Assembly (NCBI GenBank): GCA_050181295.1 | Contig: JBFXDI010000059.1 | Coordinates: 1-23,574, forward strand | Reading direction: 5' to 3' | Origin: JBFXDI01 sp050181295 | Lineage (GTDB): Bacteria > Pseudomonadota > Alphaproteobacteria > Rhizobiales > Aestuariivirgaceae | Length of the DNA: 23,574 nt | Part shown: positions 12,488-20,642 of the stretch, in pieces | Layout of the letters: each line of letters opens with the position of its first letter | Numbering within the stretch: the stretch's first letter is position 1 | Translations under genes and position numbers: made by a program | The notes under the pieces: generated by a model | Told to the model about the DNA's origin: nothing | Database searches by the model: none | What the model saw: only the letters and a program-made list of their open reading frames with translations

Positions 12488-12937
12488 ATGGCGAAGAAGG
12501 TAGTCACCATCCCCGACGTGAAGCCGATCACGTTCGAAGGCCACCACGTCAGCGCCGATGGCGAGTTGCTGGTGTTCAGGCTTAGGGACCGGGCCAACAA
12601 TACCGGCTGGATCGCCGTGCGGTGGGAGGATCTAGGTTTCGTCCGGCAGATGATTGATCTCGCAGGGAGAGAGGCTCGAAAGGCGCGGAAAAACCTCGGA
12701 AAATCGGATGACTACACTGTGAGCGGCCCACAGACGGCGCAACTCGTCGAAGGCTACCAGGTCAGCGTTTATCCCGAGAAGAAGTTGAAGGTGCTGACCC
12801 TTCGAACTCCGACGGGGTTTCGTTGCGACTTCGCAATTCGCACTGATTTGGTCGACCAACTCGGACGGCCAATGACTGAGGGAATTGCAGAGGAGCTGAC
12901 AGAAGACAAGCTTGGGCAAGCACTGAAACATCACTAG
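12488..12937 (+). CDS. Accessory 'moron' gene of unknown function
   Basis: This 149-aa soluble protein is encoded rightward in the middle of the leftward late genes. ATG 12488 has GGAGA 7 nt upstream, and TTGACA at 12432-12437 suggests its own promoter. The sequence alternates beta segments (LLVFRLRDRANNTGWIAVRW, YQVSVYPEKKLKVLTLRT, GFRCDFAIRT) with a basic helix (AGREARKARKNLGK) and a helical acidic end. There is no signal, membrane segment or recognisable catalytic motif. Its GC content looks lower than that of the ejection-protein genes beside it, a sign of separate acquisition. Opposite strand, own promoter and insertion between structural modules define a moron. It may be expressed in the lysogen as a defence, exclusion or fitness gene, but the sequence does not say which. 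Confidence 0.75.
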   Translation: MAKKVVTIPDVKPITFEGHHVSADGELLVFRLRDRANNTGWIAVRWEDLGFVRQMIDLAGREARKARKNLGKSDDYTVSGPQTAQLVEGYQVSVYPEKKLKVLTLRTPTGFRCDFAIRTDLVDQLGRPMTEGIAEELTEDKLGQALKHH

Positions 12938-12964
12938 CTTCTAAGCCTTCGAGTAGCGTGTGGG

Positions 12965-15400
12965 TCATGGCTGCAACACCGTCCCAAAGTCGGGCGCCCG
13001 GGCGGGCGACGTCTCGCCCGGCGCCCACCAGAATTCCGAGCCGAATTCGCGCCGGTAGTATTGCTGCTTGCGCTTGAAGGCCTTGTTGGCCTGGGGGTCC
13101 GTCGCATGCTGCAGGCCGTCGAGAAGCACTCGGTCGTAGGCGAGCCGCCACATCCAGACGTTCGACCCCGGCACATTGACGCGCGCGAAACGGATGAGCT
13201 CCTGCAGGAAATCCGTGTCCTCGCCGGCGGCGAGCTGTATGGCGTTGCCGATCGTCAGGTCCCGCACGGTGCCCGCCCGCTCCACGACCGGGCCTAGCAG
13301 CATCTGATCGAAGCCGCCGCCGAAGCGGTTGACGTCGGAGAAGAGGAAGTCGCCATAGATCCCGAGCCCGCCGCCCTGCAGCATGGCGGCGGCCATGGTC
13401 TTGGAGTTGAGCGGCCGGGGATCCCGCCCGTTGATGACGTCCTTGGTCCACATGGCGAGTGCGCCGCCGAGCGTCGTGGTGGCGAGGATCGCCCCGGCAT
13501 AGGCCGCGCCGCGGGCGCGCGACGCGCTCCACTCGCGCGCGAGCCTCCCGCCATAGAGGAGCGCGAAGGTGACGGCGAAGCTCTTGAACATCGCGGCCGA
13601 GCGGCGGATTTCCCCGACGATCGTGCCCGGCCGGTTCTCGCCCCGCCACATGCCTTGACCGCGAAGCGTGGTCGAGGGCACGGCATATTCCGTCTCCATG
13701 AGGATCATCTCGGCCACCCGCTCGGCGAGCTTCGGGTCGACGTGCTCGATCGCCGCCGGCGAGAGCATGTCGTCGATCTGCTTGGCGCTCCGAATGCGGT
13801 CCCACTCCTCGGGGCTGATGCCCCAGCGCTCGAAGGCCTTCTTGAGCGGCGCGCGGTCGAAGGGAAGGTGCGCCTGGTCGGCGAGCGCGCCTGCGAATTC
13901 GAGCCCGAAGGCGTGCCGGCCGGACTGCGTCCAGGGCGTGAGCCCCGAGATTGCCAGCACCCGATCGGGAAGCACGTTCGACCAGTGCGGCCCGTCGAGC
14001 ATGCCGACATAGCGTGCCTGCTCGCCGAAGACGTGCATGGCGCTGTCGAGGATCAGATGGTTGCGGACGGCTTGCGCCTTCGTGCCTTGGCGGAACGCCT
14101 TCGCGGTGGCGAAGAGGGTGTTGGCGACGGGAATCCCCGCCATGTGGCGGGCGATCGCCTGGAACATGGGATCGGTCGGGACCGCCGAGATGACGGCCGA
14201 GCCGAGCACGGAGGCGGTGATCCAGTTGCGCGACGCCGTGCCGAAGGTCGCGAGACCTTTGGTGACGGGAGCGTCCGCCGTGCCGCGATAGCCGTTCCAC
14301 ATGTCCTCAAGCAGCTTGGCCTTGCGGGCGCCGCGCGACGCTGCGCGGGGAATGCCGGCAGCGGCGCGAAGCTTTCCTTCCTGCATCGCCGTCTGCTTCA
14401 GGAACTCGATGGTGGCGGACGGGTTGGGCCCGAGGATCTCCAGCGCCGCGATGTCGCGCGCCATGGAGCTCACATGGTTCATCATGGAGGCGAAGGCGTT
14501 GGGCTGGCCGTAGACCTGGGCGTATGCCGTCCAGTCCTCGGCCGAGCGGAAAATGAGGAAGCGGTGCTCGGCCCGCTGGCTCGCGAGCGCGCCCTTGCCG
14601 AATGGGACGCTTGCCGGTTGCCGCTTCGACCAGCCCTCGGTGACGATCGCGTCGTAGACGGCGTCGAGCGCGTCGGAAAGCTCGTGCCGCATAAGCGGCC
14701 GGCCGGAAGGATGCCGCATCTTCGCCACGTCGAGCATCGGCGTGACGAAGGCCTTCCACGTCTCCTTGCCGGCCTTCATGAGCGCGGCGGGCTCATGGAT
14801 CTGCGGCAGGCCCCATTTCTCGAGCTTCGCGATGTTGCCGCCGGCGCGGTTGAAGCGGTGCCGCAGCCGCTCGGCGCTCTCGGCGAAGGCCTGCGCCAGC
14901 ATCTTCGCGGACGCATCGCCAGACGCCTCGCCGAAGAGCTCCTTCACCACGTTGTCGAGCTTCGCTCGGTCGGGCGTGGTGCCGGTGAGCGCCGTCCGCT
15001 CGAAGGTCATGAGGAGGTCGGCCATGCGGGCGTGCTCGCCGGCGATGATCGCCTTCTTGCGCCCGACGACGGAGGCGTAACGCGCCGTGCCGTAATGCTC
15101 GACGAGCGCGATCGCGCCTTCGGCCTTGTCGGCGCGCTTGCCGGCGGTGCGGTAGGAGCCGACGGCGATCTGCACGCGTTTGAGCGCCCGCGACTGGAGA
15201 TGCAGCCGGCGTTTCCGCTCCCCCCCCTCGGCCGCCAGCTCCTCGGCCAGGGCCTGCTTGGCGCGGAGGTCCGCATCGGCCGCGCCCGAGCCCTTGTGGG
15301 CGCGCACCAGCTCGTCATAGCGCCGCTTGAGGTCGGCAGCCTCCTCCTTGGTAAGGTCTTTCTCCTTGACGGCGTTGGCGAGGCACTTCGCGATGCTCAT
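12965..15400 (-). CDS. Internal virion (ejection) protein, third of three
   Basis: This 811-aa protein is helical throughout with a basic, coiled-coil N-terminus (KEKDLTKEEAADLKRRYDEL) and several amphipathic or hydrophobic stretches (SVLGSAVISAV, GAAYAGAILATTTLGGALAMW). Large proteins of this kind follow the gp14-like gene in podoviruses and are ejected to form the trans-envelope channel, as T7 gp15/gp16 are. I saw no enzymatic motif. ATG 15400 overlaps the upstream TGA (ATGA) and is preferred over in-frame ATG 15415. The C-terminus (QYYRREFGSEFWWAPGE) is aromatic-rich, as in terminal ejection proteins. The exact T7 equivalence is inferred from order and size. Confidence 0.75.
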   Translation of the reverse strand: MSIAKCLANAVKEKDLTKEEAADLKRRYDELVRAHKGSGAADADLRAKQALAEELAAEGGERKRRLHLQSRALKRVQIAVGSYRTAGKRADKAEGAIALVEHYGTARYASVVGRKKAIIAGEHARMADLLMTFERTALTGTTPDRAKLDNVVKELFGEASGDASAKMLAQAFAESAERLRHRFNRAGGNIAKLEKWGLPQIHEPAALMKAGKETWKAFVTPMLDVAKMRHPSGRPLMRHELSDALDAVYDAIVTEGWSKRQPASVPFGKGALASQRAEHRFLIFRSAEDWTAYAQVYGQPNAFASMMNHVSSMARDIAALEILGPNPSATIEFLKQTAMQEGKLRAAAGIPRAASRGARKAKLLEDMWNGYRGTADAPVTKGLATFGTASRNWITASVLGSAVISAVPTDPMFQAIARHMAGIPVANTLFATAKAFRQGTKAQAVRNHLILDSAMHVFGEQARYVGMLDGPHWSNVLPDRVLAISGLTPWTQSGRHAFGLEFAGALADQAHLPFDRAPLKKAFERWGISPEEWDRIRSAKQIDDMLSPAAIEHVDPKLAERVAEMILMETEYAVPSTTLRGQGMWRGENRPGTIVGEIRRSAAMFKSFAVTFALLYGGRLAREWSASRARGAAYAGAILATTTLGGALAMWTKDVINGRDPRPLNSKTMAAAMLQGGGLGIYGDFLFSDVNRFGGGFDQMLLGPVVERAGTVRDLTIGNAIQLAAGEDTDFLQELIRFARVNVPGSNVWMWRLAYDRVLLDGLQHATDPQANKAFKRKQQYYRREFGSEFWWAPGETSPARAPDFGTVLQP

Positions 15401-17292
15401 GGCGTCACCATGCAATGCTCGACGATGAAGGCAAGCTTGGCGCCGCGGTCGGCCTCCTCCAGCGCATCGTCGAGGCGACGCTCGATGACGCGCACCTCGC
15501 CGTCCTCCATGACGACATCGACGATCATGCCGGCGTCCTCCTCATCACCACCCCGCGCGCGCTCCAACGCTTGGAGCTGCAGCGGTCCGTCCGTCTTCGC
15601 CTCGAAGGCTTCCGCGCGGCCCGAGGGGTCGAGGTCGAAGAAGGGCGCGTCCGCGATCTCGCCTTCGTCCGCCGCGTCCTCGCCCGCCTCGAGGAAGGCA
15701 CGCTCCAGCGCCTCCACGGGCTCCACGCGCTCCTCGAGACGGATGGTGACGGCGCGCTCCTTGATGGCGTCCGGAACATCATCGGTAAGCGCCTCGCCGA
15801 TGTCGCCGATCGCGTCCTCTAGCTGCTGGCGGGCGTCCTCGTAGCTCTCGCGCGCGGCGATCGCCGCCACCCGGTCGGCATCGAAGGAGGAGGTGACGGG
15901 CTCACCTGCTTGCTCGCGGTCGATGAGGCGCAGGAAGTCGTTGACGTCCGTCTCCACGACGGCCCGCTCGAGGCCTCCGAACTCGTCCATGTAGCCGGCC
16001 TGGGCGGCGGCCTCGCGCGCCTCGTCCAGCGACAGGCCGTCCTTGCGCACAAGCCGGCCGTGGCGCGGCACCATCACGCTTTCGAGGTTGCGCCCTGCAA
16101 GCTCGGAGGCCGTGTCGCGGATGCCGCCCTTCGATGCGAGGAAGGCGAAGAGCGAGGGCGGCGCCGGCGTCTTCTCCGGCGCGCCGCGCGAGAACTCGCG
16201 CAGCATGCGGGCTTTCAGCGTCGCCATGAGCTCCGGGCGCGGGCGCGGCTGACCGATCTCCTCCGCTAGGGCCGCGGTCGCCGAGAAGGCGCTGTCGAAG
16301 GCTTGCCCGTCCATGCCCCGCGCATTGGCGCGCACGGCAGCGTCCGTCTCGATCGCCGCGGCAGCGCCGCGTCCTTCCGCAGGGAGCGCCTGGCGGATGG
16401 GATCGAGCGCCTCCATGAGCGCCGCCTCGCGTCCTGCGACGGGTGCTTCGGGCTGCAACGCCGCCTTCAAGGGGCTCTCGTCGGGAAGCGGCGCGGCAAC
16501 CTGCCGCGCCGCCTGGTCCAGCGACGCTCCGCGGAACAACCTCGCGCCCTCGTAGCCGCCCTGCAACACGCCCCCGAAGAGCCCGCCGAGCGTCGCCGCC
16601 AGGGCGACGTTCTCGGCCCCCTGCTCGAAGCCTGCGGGCAGCCCCGCCTCCTTCCGCCACGCCTGGATCTTGGGCTGCATGGCGGCCTCGCCGAGGCCGT
16701 TGATCGCCGCCTCCTTCGCCATGACGGAAAGAATGCGACCGCCGATTGTGCGGGCAGCACCCGGGCCGCCGCCGGCGAAGAGCAGCGCCACCTGCAGCGG
16801 ATCGCGCAAGGAGCCGGCGAAGGACCCGCCGAGCATCGGGAGCCATCGGGAAAAGCCCGGGCGAGAAGCTGTGAGCCTGTCGAGCTGCTCGCCGGCCGCC
16901 CGCGCGATGTCGCGCGCATCGGTCTCGGGCGAGATGTCGGCGCGGATCGCTCCCGCATGCGCGGGGTGCTGCAGGGCGAGCTCGGCCAGCCGCCGGTCGA
17001 AGGCAGCTCGCTGCTCGGCGAGGAAGTCGGGCATGCGCGTGATGTCGCGTCCGCTTGAGGGAACGGCACGCTGCGGGTTCTGAAGCGGGATGCCGGTTGC
17101 ACGCTGGATCGCGTCGATGCGCCGGTCGTAGGCCTCCTCGATCGCAGCCTCGCGGCCGTTGAAGTTGTCGGCATAGATCATGTTGTCGCGGGCGGCGCTC
17201 CAGATCTCGCCCAGGGTCGCCTCGCCGCCCGCCGCGAAATATGAGGGGCCGGGCGCGAGCGGCTCGGAGGCTCGCTCGTAGATGAAGCTCAC
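15397..17292 (-). CDS. Internal virion (ejection) protein, second of three
   Basis: This 631-aa protein starts at GTG 17292, which overlaps the upstream TGA (GTGA); a longer frame to 17451 would lie inside the preceding gene. Its N-terminus begins SFIYERASEPLAPGPSYF. A Gly/Ala-rich amphipathic part lies at about 190-300 (SLRDPLQVALLFAGGGPGAAR, ATLGGLFGGVLQGGYEG). The C-terminal 200 residues are acidic and helical (EDARQQLEDAIGDIGEAL, LEAGEDAADEGEIADAPF). Such amphipathic, low-complexity proteins suit channel-forming ejection proteins. It is coupled at both ends to the other two large proteins, implying fixed co-expression for assembly of the inner core. No catalytic motif was found. Confidence 0.75.
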   Translation of the reverse strand: MSFIYERASEPLAPGPSYFAAGGEATLGEIWSAARDNMIYADNFNGREAAIEEAYDRRIDAIQRATGIPLQNPQRAVPSSGRDITRMPDFLAEQRAAFDRRLAELALQHPAHAGAIRADISPETDARDIARAAGEQLDRLTASRPGFSRWLPMLGGSFAGSLRDPLQVALLFAGGGPGAARTIGGRILSVMAKEAAINGLGEAAMQPKIQAWRKEAGLPAGFEQGAENVALAATLGGLFGGVLQGGYEGARLFRGASLDQAARQVAAPLPDESPLKAALQPEAPVAGREAALMEALDPIRQALPAEGRGAAAAIETDAAVRANARGMDGQAFDSAFSATAALAEEIGQPRPRPELMATLKARMLREFSRGAPEKTPAPPSLFAFLASKGGIRDTASELAGRNLESVMVPRHGRLVRKDGLSLDEAREAAAQAGYMDEFGGLERAVVETDVNDFLRLIDREQAGEPVTSSFDADRVAAIAARESYEDARQQLEDAIGDIGEALTDDVPDAIKERAVTIRLEERVEPVEALERAFLEAGEDAADEGEIADAPFFDLDPSGRAEAFEAKTDGPLQLQALERARGGDEEDAGMIVDVVMEDGEVRVIERRLDDALEEADRGAKLAFIVEHCMVTP

Positions 17293-20084
17293 CGGAAGAG
17301 GCTCCGGTAGGGATCGTCGACCGGAGGAAGGTCGGCATAGGGATCGGTCACAGGCTCGCGCGTGGCCTCGGGGCTCAAAAGCCCGCGGGCGCCGCGCGCC
17401 TGGGTCGCCGAGGCCCGCAAAGTGAGGAGCCGCCCAATGTCGAGCGTCCACGGCTTGCCGGCCGGATCGGCGAGGAAGAGAGGTTCATCGGAGGCGGGAT
17501 CGCCGAGCGCCACGCGGTAAGTGCCAGGCGCCACGGCGACGAGCTTGCCCTGCGCCACCTGACGCGCCGCGACTGGCACCGCGTTCGGCGCTGCGATCTC
17601 GGGCAGCGCCGCAAGGTCCGCATCGGTGATGTTCTCGACGACGGTCTGCAGCTCATCCTCGCTCATGGCAGGCGGGAGCAGCGTCTGCACGCCGTTGATC
17701 GTGCCGAGGCCGCCGACCTTCCTCCCGTTCGCCTCACGGCCGCCGAGCGCCTCGTCGAGCGCCGCTTCCCAGGCGGCCCGCGCTTTCTGCGGGTTGGCGC
17801 TCGGGTCGAGGCCCTGTTGATGTGCCGTGAGCTCGAAGAGGAGCTCCGCCTGCTTGATAGCCGCCGCCTCCGTGGCGGGAAGCGCCTGCAACGCCGGCCC
17901 CAGGGCCTCGATCGTGGCGGTCCGCTGCGTCGCCGGCGACACCTTCGCGGCCTCGTGGCCGTCGAGCTGCCGGAGCTTCAGCGCCGCCGCCGTCTTCTCG
18001 AGGATGGCGGTGCTCTCCGTCGCGATGGCGACGCCCGCCGAATGCGCCACCACAGGGGCTTCCTTGGAGATTTCCGATAGGGCCCTTGGCACGTCTTCCG
18101 TCCCGAAGGCGCGGCGCACGGAGACGGCGAAGTCGAGGAGCGCATCCGGTCGCTCGGCCACCGCGCGCTCGATCGTCGCCGCCTCGCCCGGCCGGAAGAA
18201 TTTCGCCGGCCGCCCGTAATAGGAGGCGACGGCCTTCGCTTCCGACTGGCGGACGGCAAGGCTCGCCTGCAGGCCTTCACGCGACGCGAAGTCCAGAGGC
18301 GTCGAGGATCCGAGGCCCGCCTGCTCCGCCCACCCCAGTGGATCGTCCTTGAGGCCCTTCTCCATGCGCTCATGCAGTCCCCGCATGAGCTTCAGCGCCT
18401 CGATGCGCTCCGGCGTCGCGCCCGTCTCGCGAAGGGCGGTTTCGGCGGCGGCGATCTGCGGCGCCACCTGCTCGGGGCGAGCGCCCACGGCCTGCCCCTG
18501 CCAGCTCGAGAGCGTCTTGAAGAACTGGAAGCGCGCCGCGACGTCGGGGTCCGCGGCCGCCGTCACCTTCGCCTCGAGCGCCGCCATGTCCGGGGAGGAG
18601 AGACGGAAGCCCTCCTCGAGCATCTTCATGGAGCCCTTGATGTCGGCCGAGGTCTTCTGCGCGTGCCGGTTGGCGTCCATCTCGTCGCGGTTGAGCCGCG
18701 CCGCCATGGCGCGCTGGATGTCCTCATAGGCATCCGGCGAGATGTCCTTCGCGCCGCTGGCATTGGCGGCATAGAGCCGCTCGAAGGCATCGGCGTATCC
18801 GGCGCGAAGTGCTGCGCCCTCCATGCGGTCGAACTCGCCCATGACGCGCGCGACCGTCACCTGGTTGCCCAGATCCTGACGGAGCTTCGCCTTGTCGACG
18901 GCCGAAAGCGGGGACGCCTCCATGTCGGCGGCGATCGCGTCGAGCTCGCCGGCGAGCGCCTTGTCGCCTTCCGCCCCCGTGCCGGCGCGGGTCGCGAGAC
19001 GAACGAGGTTCGCGCGCCGCATCTCGTAGGCGCCGAGGAACGCGCCCGCCCACTCGTCCTTCTGGCGGCGCGTGGCGGCGGTCGAGGCCTCGCGCATGAG
19101 GCCGAGCTTGTTCCGCTGATAGGCGCTTTCGAACTCGGCGCGAAGCTGCGGCGTGGGGATGTCCGATCCGTAGCCCTGCCTGAATTCCTCCAATTCCTGA
19201 TCGAGCGCCAGGGGATCGTCAGGGTGCTTTGCGAAGATCCGCTCCATCTGCACGATGGCGGAGGTCTTCAGCCGGTCGCCATAGGTGTCGAGCGCCGCGC
19301 GGTTGAAGGCCTGGCCGCGGATGGTGGCGGGATCGAGGAGACGAAGCGCGGGCGCGCGCGCCACGTCGCTGGCGGCCTCGATGCGCGGCGGCTCCATGCC
19401 GCCGCCCATGAGCGCTGCGGCCTTTGTCCGGTAGGCTTGGAAATCGGGCGAGGCGAGATGGCCGGTCACGGTGTTGCGCCCGTCGGAGCGGCCATAGAGG
19501 CCGGGCGAACCGGCGAGGATGGTGGAGTAGAGATCGTCGATCCCCATTCCGGGTTTGAGGCCGCGCTCCTTCAGGAAGGCGGTCACGGCCTGCATCTGCT
19601 GGCTGAACGTCTGGTCGGGCGAAACGCCGAAGCGGCGCTGCTCCTCGGGCCCGAACTGGATGAGGCCCAGATAGGCGTTGCCCTTGCCGCCCCGCTGGGC
19701 GGGCGAGAAGCTTCCCGCCGTCTCGTAGGCGATGACGCTCGCCAGATCCTGCGCGTCGATGCCGAGCTCGGAGGCCGAGCGGCGGATCGCCGCGGCCCGA
19801 TCGTCCGGAACAAGAGGCGACGCAAGAGGCGACGCAAGAGGCGAGGAGCGCGGAACGCGCGACAGGGATGGATCAGAAGGCAACTTCGCATCAAGCCCGG
19901 CCGCGATGCCGGCCTCCTCCCCTTCCACGGCCGCGCGCCGGTCGGCGAGACGGCCAAGGGTCGAAGCGAATTCGCCCGAGGCCTTCGCGAGCTCGAGGAA
20001 GCTGGCGGCGCCGCCAGTCTCAGCCGAGACGGTCGGGCGCTCGCGACGCCCTGCCCTTCCCGTGAACTCGGAAATCTTAGCCAC
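17289..20084 (-). CDS. Internal virion protein with lytic transglycosylase domain
   Basis: This 931-aa protein starts at GTG 20084, 8 bp inside the end of the gp14-like gene. Residues about 100-200 form an SLT-type transglycosylase. Catalytic Glu121 lies in IAYETAG, and the GLIQF motif at 140-144 is followed by a later substrate-binding segment (YSTILAGSPGLYG). The enzyme would cut peptidoglycan locally during DNA entry, as the N-terminus of T7 gp16 does. A Pro/Ser linker (SPLASPLASPL, about 81-91) precedes it, and the remaining 700 residues are long helices. Here the domain sits in the first large ejection protein after the gp14-like protein. In T7 it is in the last one (gp16). The call is firm for the domain and moderate for virion location. 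Confidence 0.85.
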   Translation of the reverse strand: MAKISEFTGRAGRRERPTVSAETGGAASFLELAKASGEFASTLGRLADRRAAVEGEEAGIAAGLDAKLPSDPSLSRVPRSSPLASPLASPLVPDDRAAAIRRSASELGIDAQDLASVIAYETAGSFSPAQRGGKGNAYLGLIQFGPEEQRRFGVSPDQTFSQQMQAVTAFLKERGLKPGMGIDDLYSTILAGSPGLYGRSDGRNTVTGHLASPDFQAYRTKAAALMGGGMEPPRIEAASDVARAPALRLLDPATIRGQAFNRAALDTYGDRLKTSAIVQMERIFAKHPDDPLALDQELEEFRQGYGSDIPTPQLRAEFESAYQRNKLGLMREASTAATRRQKDEWAGAFLGAYEMRRANLVRLATRAGTGAEGDKALAGELDAIAADMEASPLSAVDKAKLRQDLGNQVTVARVMGEFDRMEGAALRAGYADAFERLYAANASGAKDISPDAYEDIQRAMAARLNRDEMDANRHAQKTSADIKGSMKMLEEGFRLSSPDMAALEAKVTAAADPDVAARFQFFKTLSSWQGQAVGARPEQVAPQIAAAETALRETGATPERIEALKLMRGLHERMEKGLKDDPLGWAEQAGLGSSTPLDFASREGLQASLAVRQSEAKAVASYYGRPAKFFRPGEAATIERAVAERPDALLDFAVSVRRAFGTEDVPRALSEISKEAPVVAHSAGVAIATESTAILEKTAAALKLRQLDGHEAAKVSPATQRTATIEALGPALQALPATEAAAIKQAELLFELTAHQQGLDPSANPQKARAAWEAALDEALGGREANGRKVGGLGTINGVQTLLPPAMSEDELQTVVENITDADLAALPEIAAPNAVPVAARQVAQGKLVAVAPGTYRVALGDPASDEPLFLADPAGKPWTLDIGRLLTLRASATQARGARGLLSPEATREPVTDPYADLPPVDDPYRSLFR
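19811..19846. repeat. 12-bp tandem repeat, three units, in coding DNA
   Basis: CAAGAGGCGACG is repeated at 19811, 19823 and 19835, the last unit with one mismatch. On the coding strand it adds four residues per unit, giving the repeated SPLA linker before the transglycosylase domain. It is prone to slippage, so linker length may vary between relatives. Confidence 0.85.
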
Positions 20085-20631
20085 GCTCGTAGGCCTCCGC
20101 GGCGAAGTTCGCGATCTTCTGCCCCGCCCCGAGCCATCCTTGCGTTTCGGCCGATCGCCCGAGCGCCTTCAGGTTGCGGGCTTGTCGTTGCCGCGCGAGA
20201 TTGGCGCGCAGCGCATCGTTCTGCGCGTAGCCCAGCTCCCGCTCGGCGTCGGCGATCGCCTGGCTGCGCGCCGTGCTGACGCTGACCGATCCGAGATCCA
20301 CGCCGGCGGCGGCGAACTGCACCTTCTGCTCCGAAAGCGTGTAGGCGAGCTCGCGCTTGAGCTTGGCGCTCTCCTCCACGCCGGCGATGTACTCCTCGCG
20401 GCCCTTCAATCTTGCCTCGGCGGCTTCACCTTCGTAGCGGGCGCGCTCGCTCCGGCCCGCCCCGATCAAGGACAGCGCCGAGAAGGCCGTGCCCACGCCC
20501 TGCAGGATCGTGAGCGCGGTCGAGCCCGCGGCGGCCGTTCCTGCCGCCGCGGCGCCCGCCGCCCCCGCCGCCGCGGCGGTGCCCCCGGCCGTGGTGCCGA
20601 GCGTCGCGAACAAGCCGATCACCATTTCCAT
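20077..20631 (-). CDS. gp14-like internal virion protein
   Basis: This 184-aa protein starts at ATG 20631 with GGGG upstream; ATG at codon 3 is an alternative. Residues 1-57 are Ala/Gly-rich and hydrophobic (GLFATLGTTAGGTAAAA to GVGTAFSALSLIGAG). A helix (SERARYEGEAAEARLKGREE) and a conserved-looking core (QKVQFAAAGVDLGSVSVSTARSQ) follow. This composition and its position between the nozzle gene and the transglycosylase gene match T7 gp14. Such proteins are ejected first and insert in the outer membrane. Its 3' end overlaps the next start by 8 bp. Confidence 0.75.
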   Translation of the reverse strand: MEMVIGLFATLGTTAGGTAAAAGAAGAAAAGTAAAGSTALTILQGVGTAFSALSLIGAGRSERARYEGEAAEARLKGREEYIAGVEESAKLKRELAYTLSEQKVQFAAAGVDLGSVSVSTARSQAIADAERELGYAQNDALRANLARQRQARNLKALGRSAETQGWLGAGQKIANFAAEAYERG

Positions 20632-20642
20632 GGCATCATCCC

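Noticed and set aside
13655..15844. Rightward open frame of 729 codons across two ejection genes
   Set aside because: It crosses the border of two coupled leftward genes, and its composition is typical of an antisense shadow.
17293..17451. N-terminal extension of the second ejection protein
   Set aside because: It is read inside the transglycosylase gene. GTG 17292 forms a GTGA overlap consistent with neighbouring junctions.
19811..19846. Short direct repeats as a CRISPR-like array
   Set aside because: The units are 12 bp, contiguous with no spacers, and in frame within a coding region.
18372..20279. Rightward open frame of 635 codons opposite the transglycosylase gene
   Set aside because: The opposite strand encodes a recognisable catalytic domain; the rightward product has low-complexity Arg/Gly content and no start signal.
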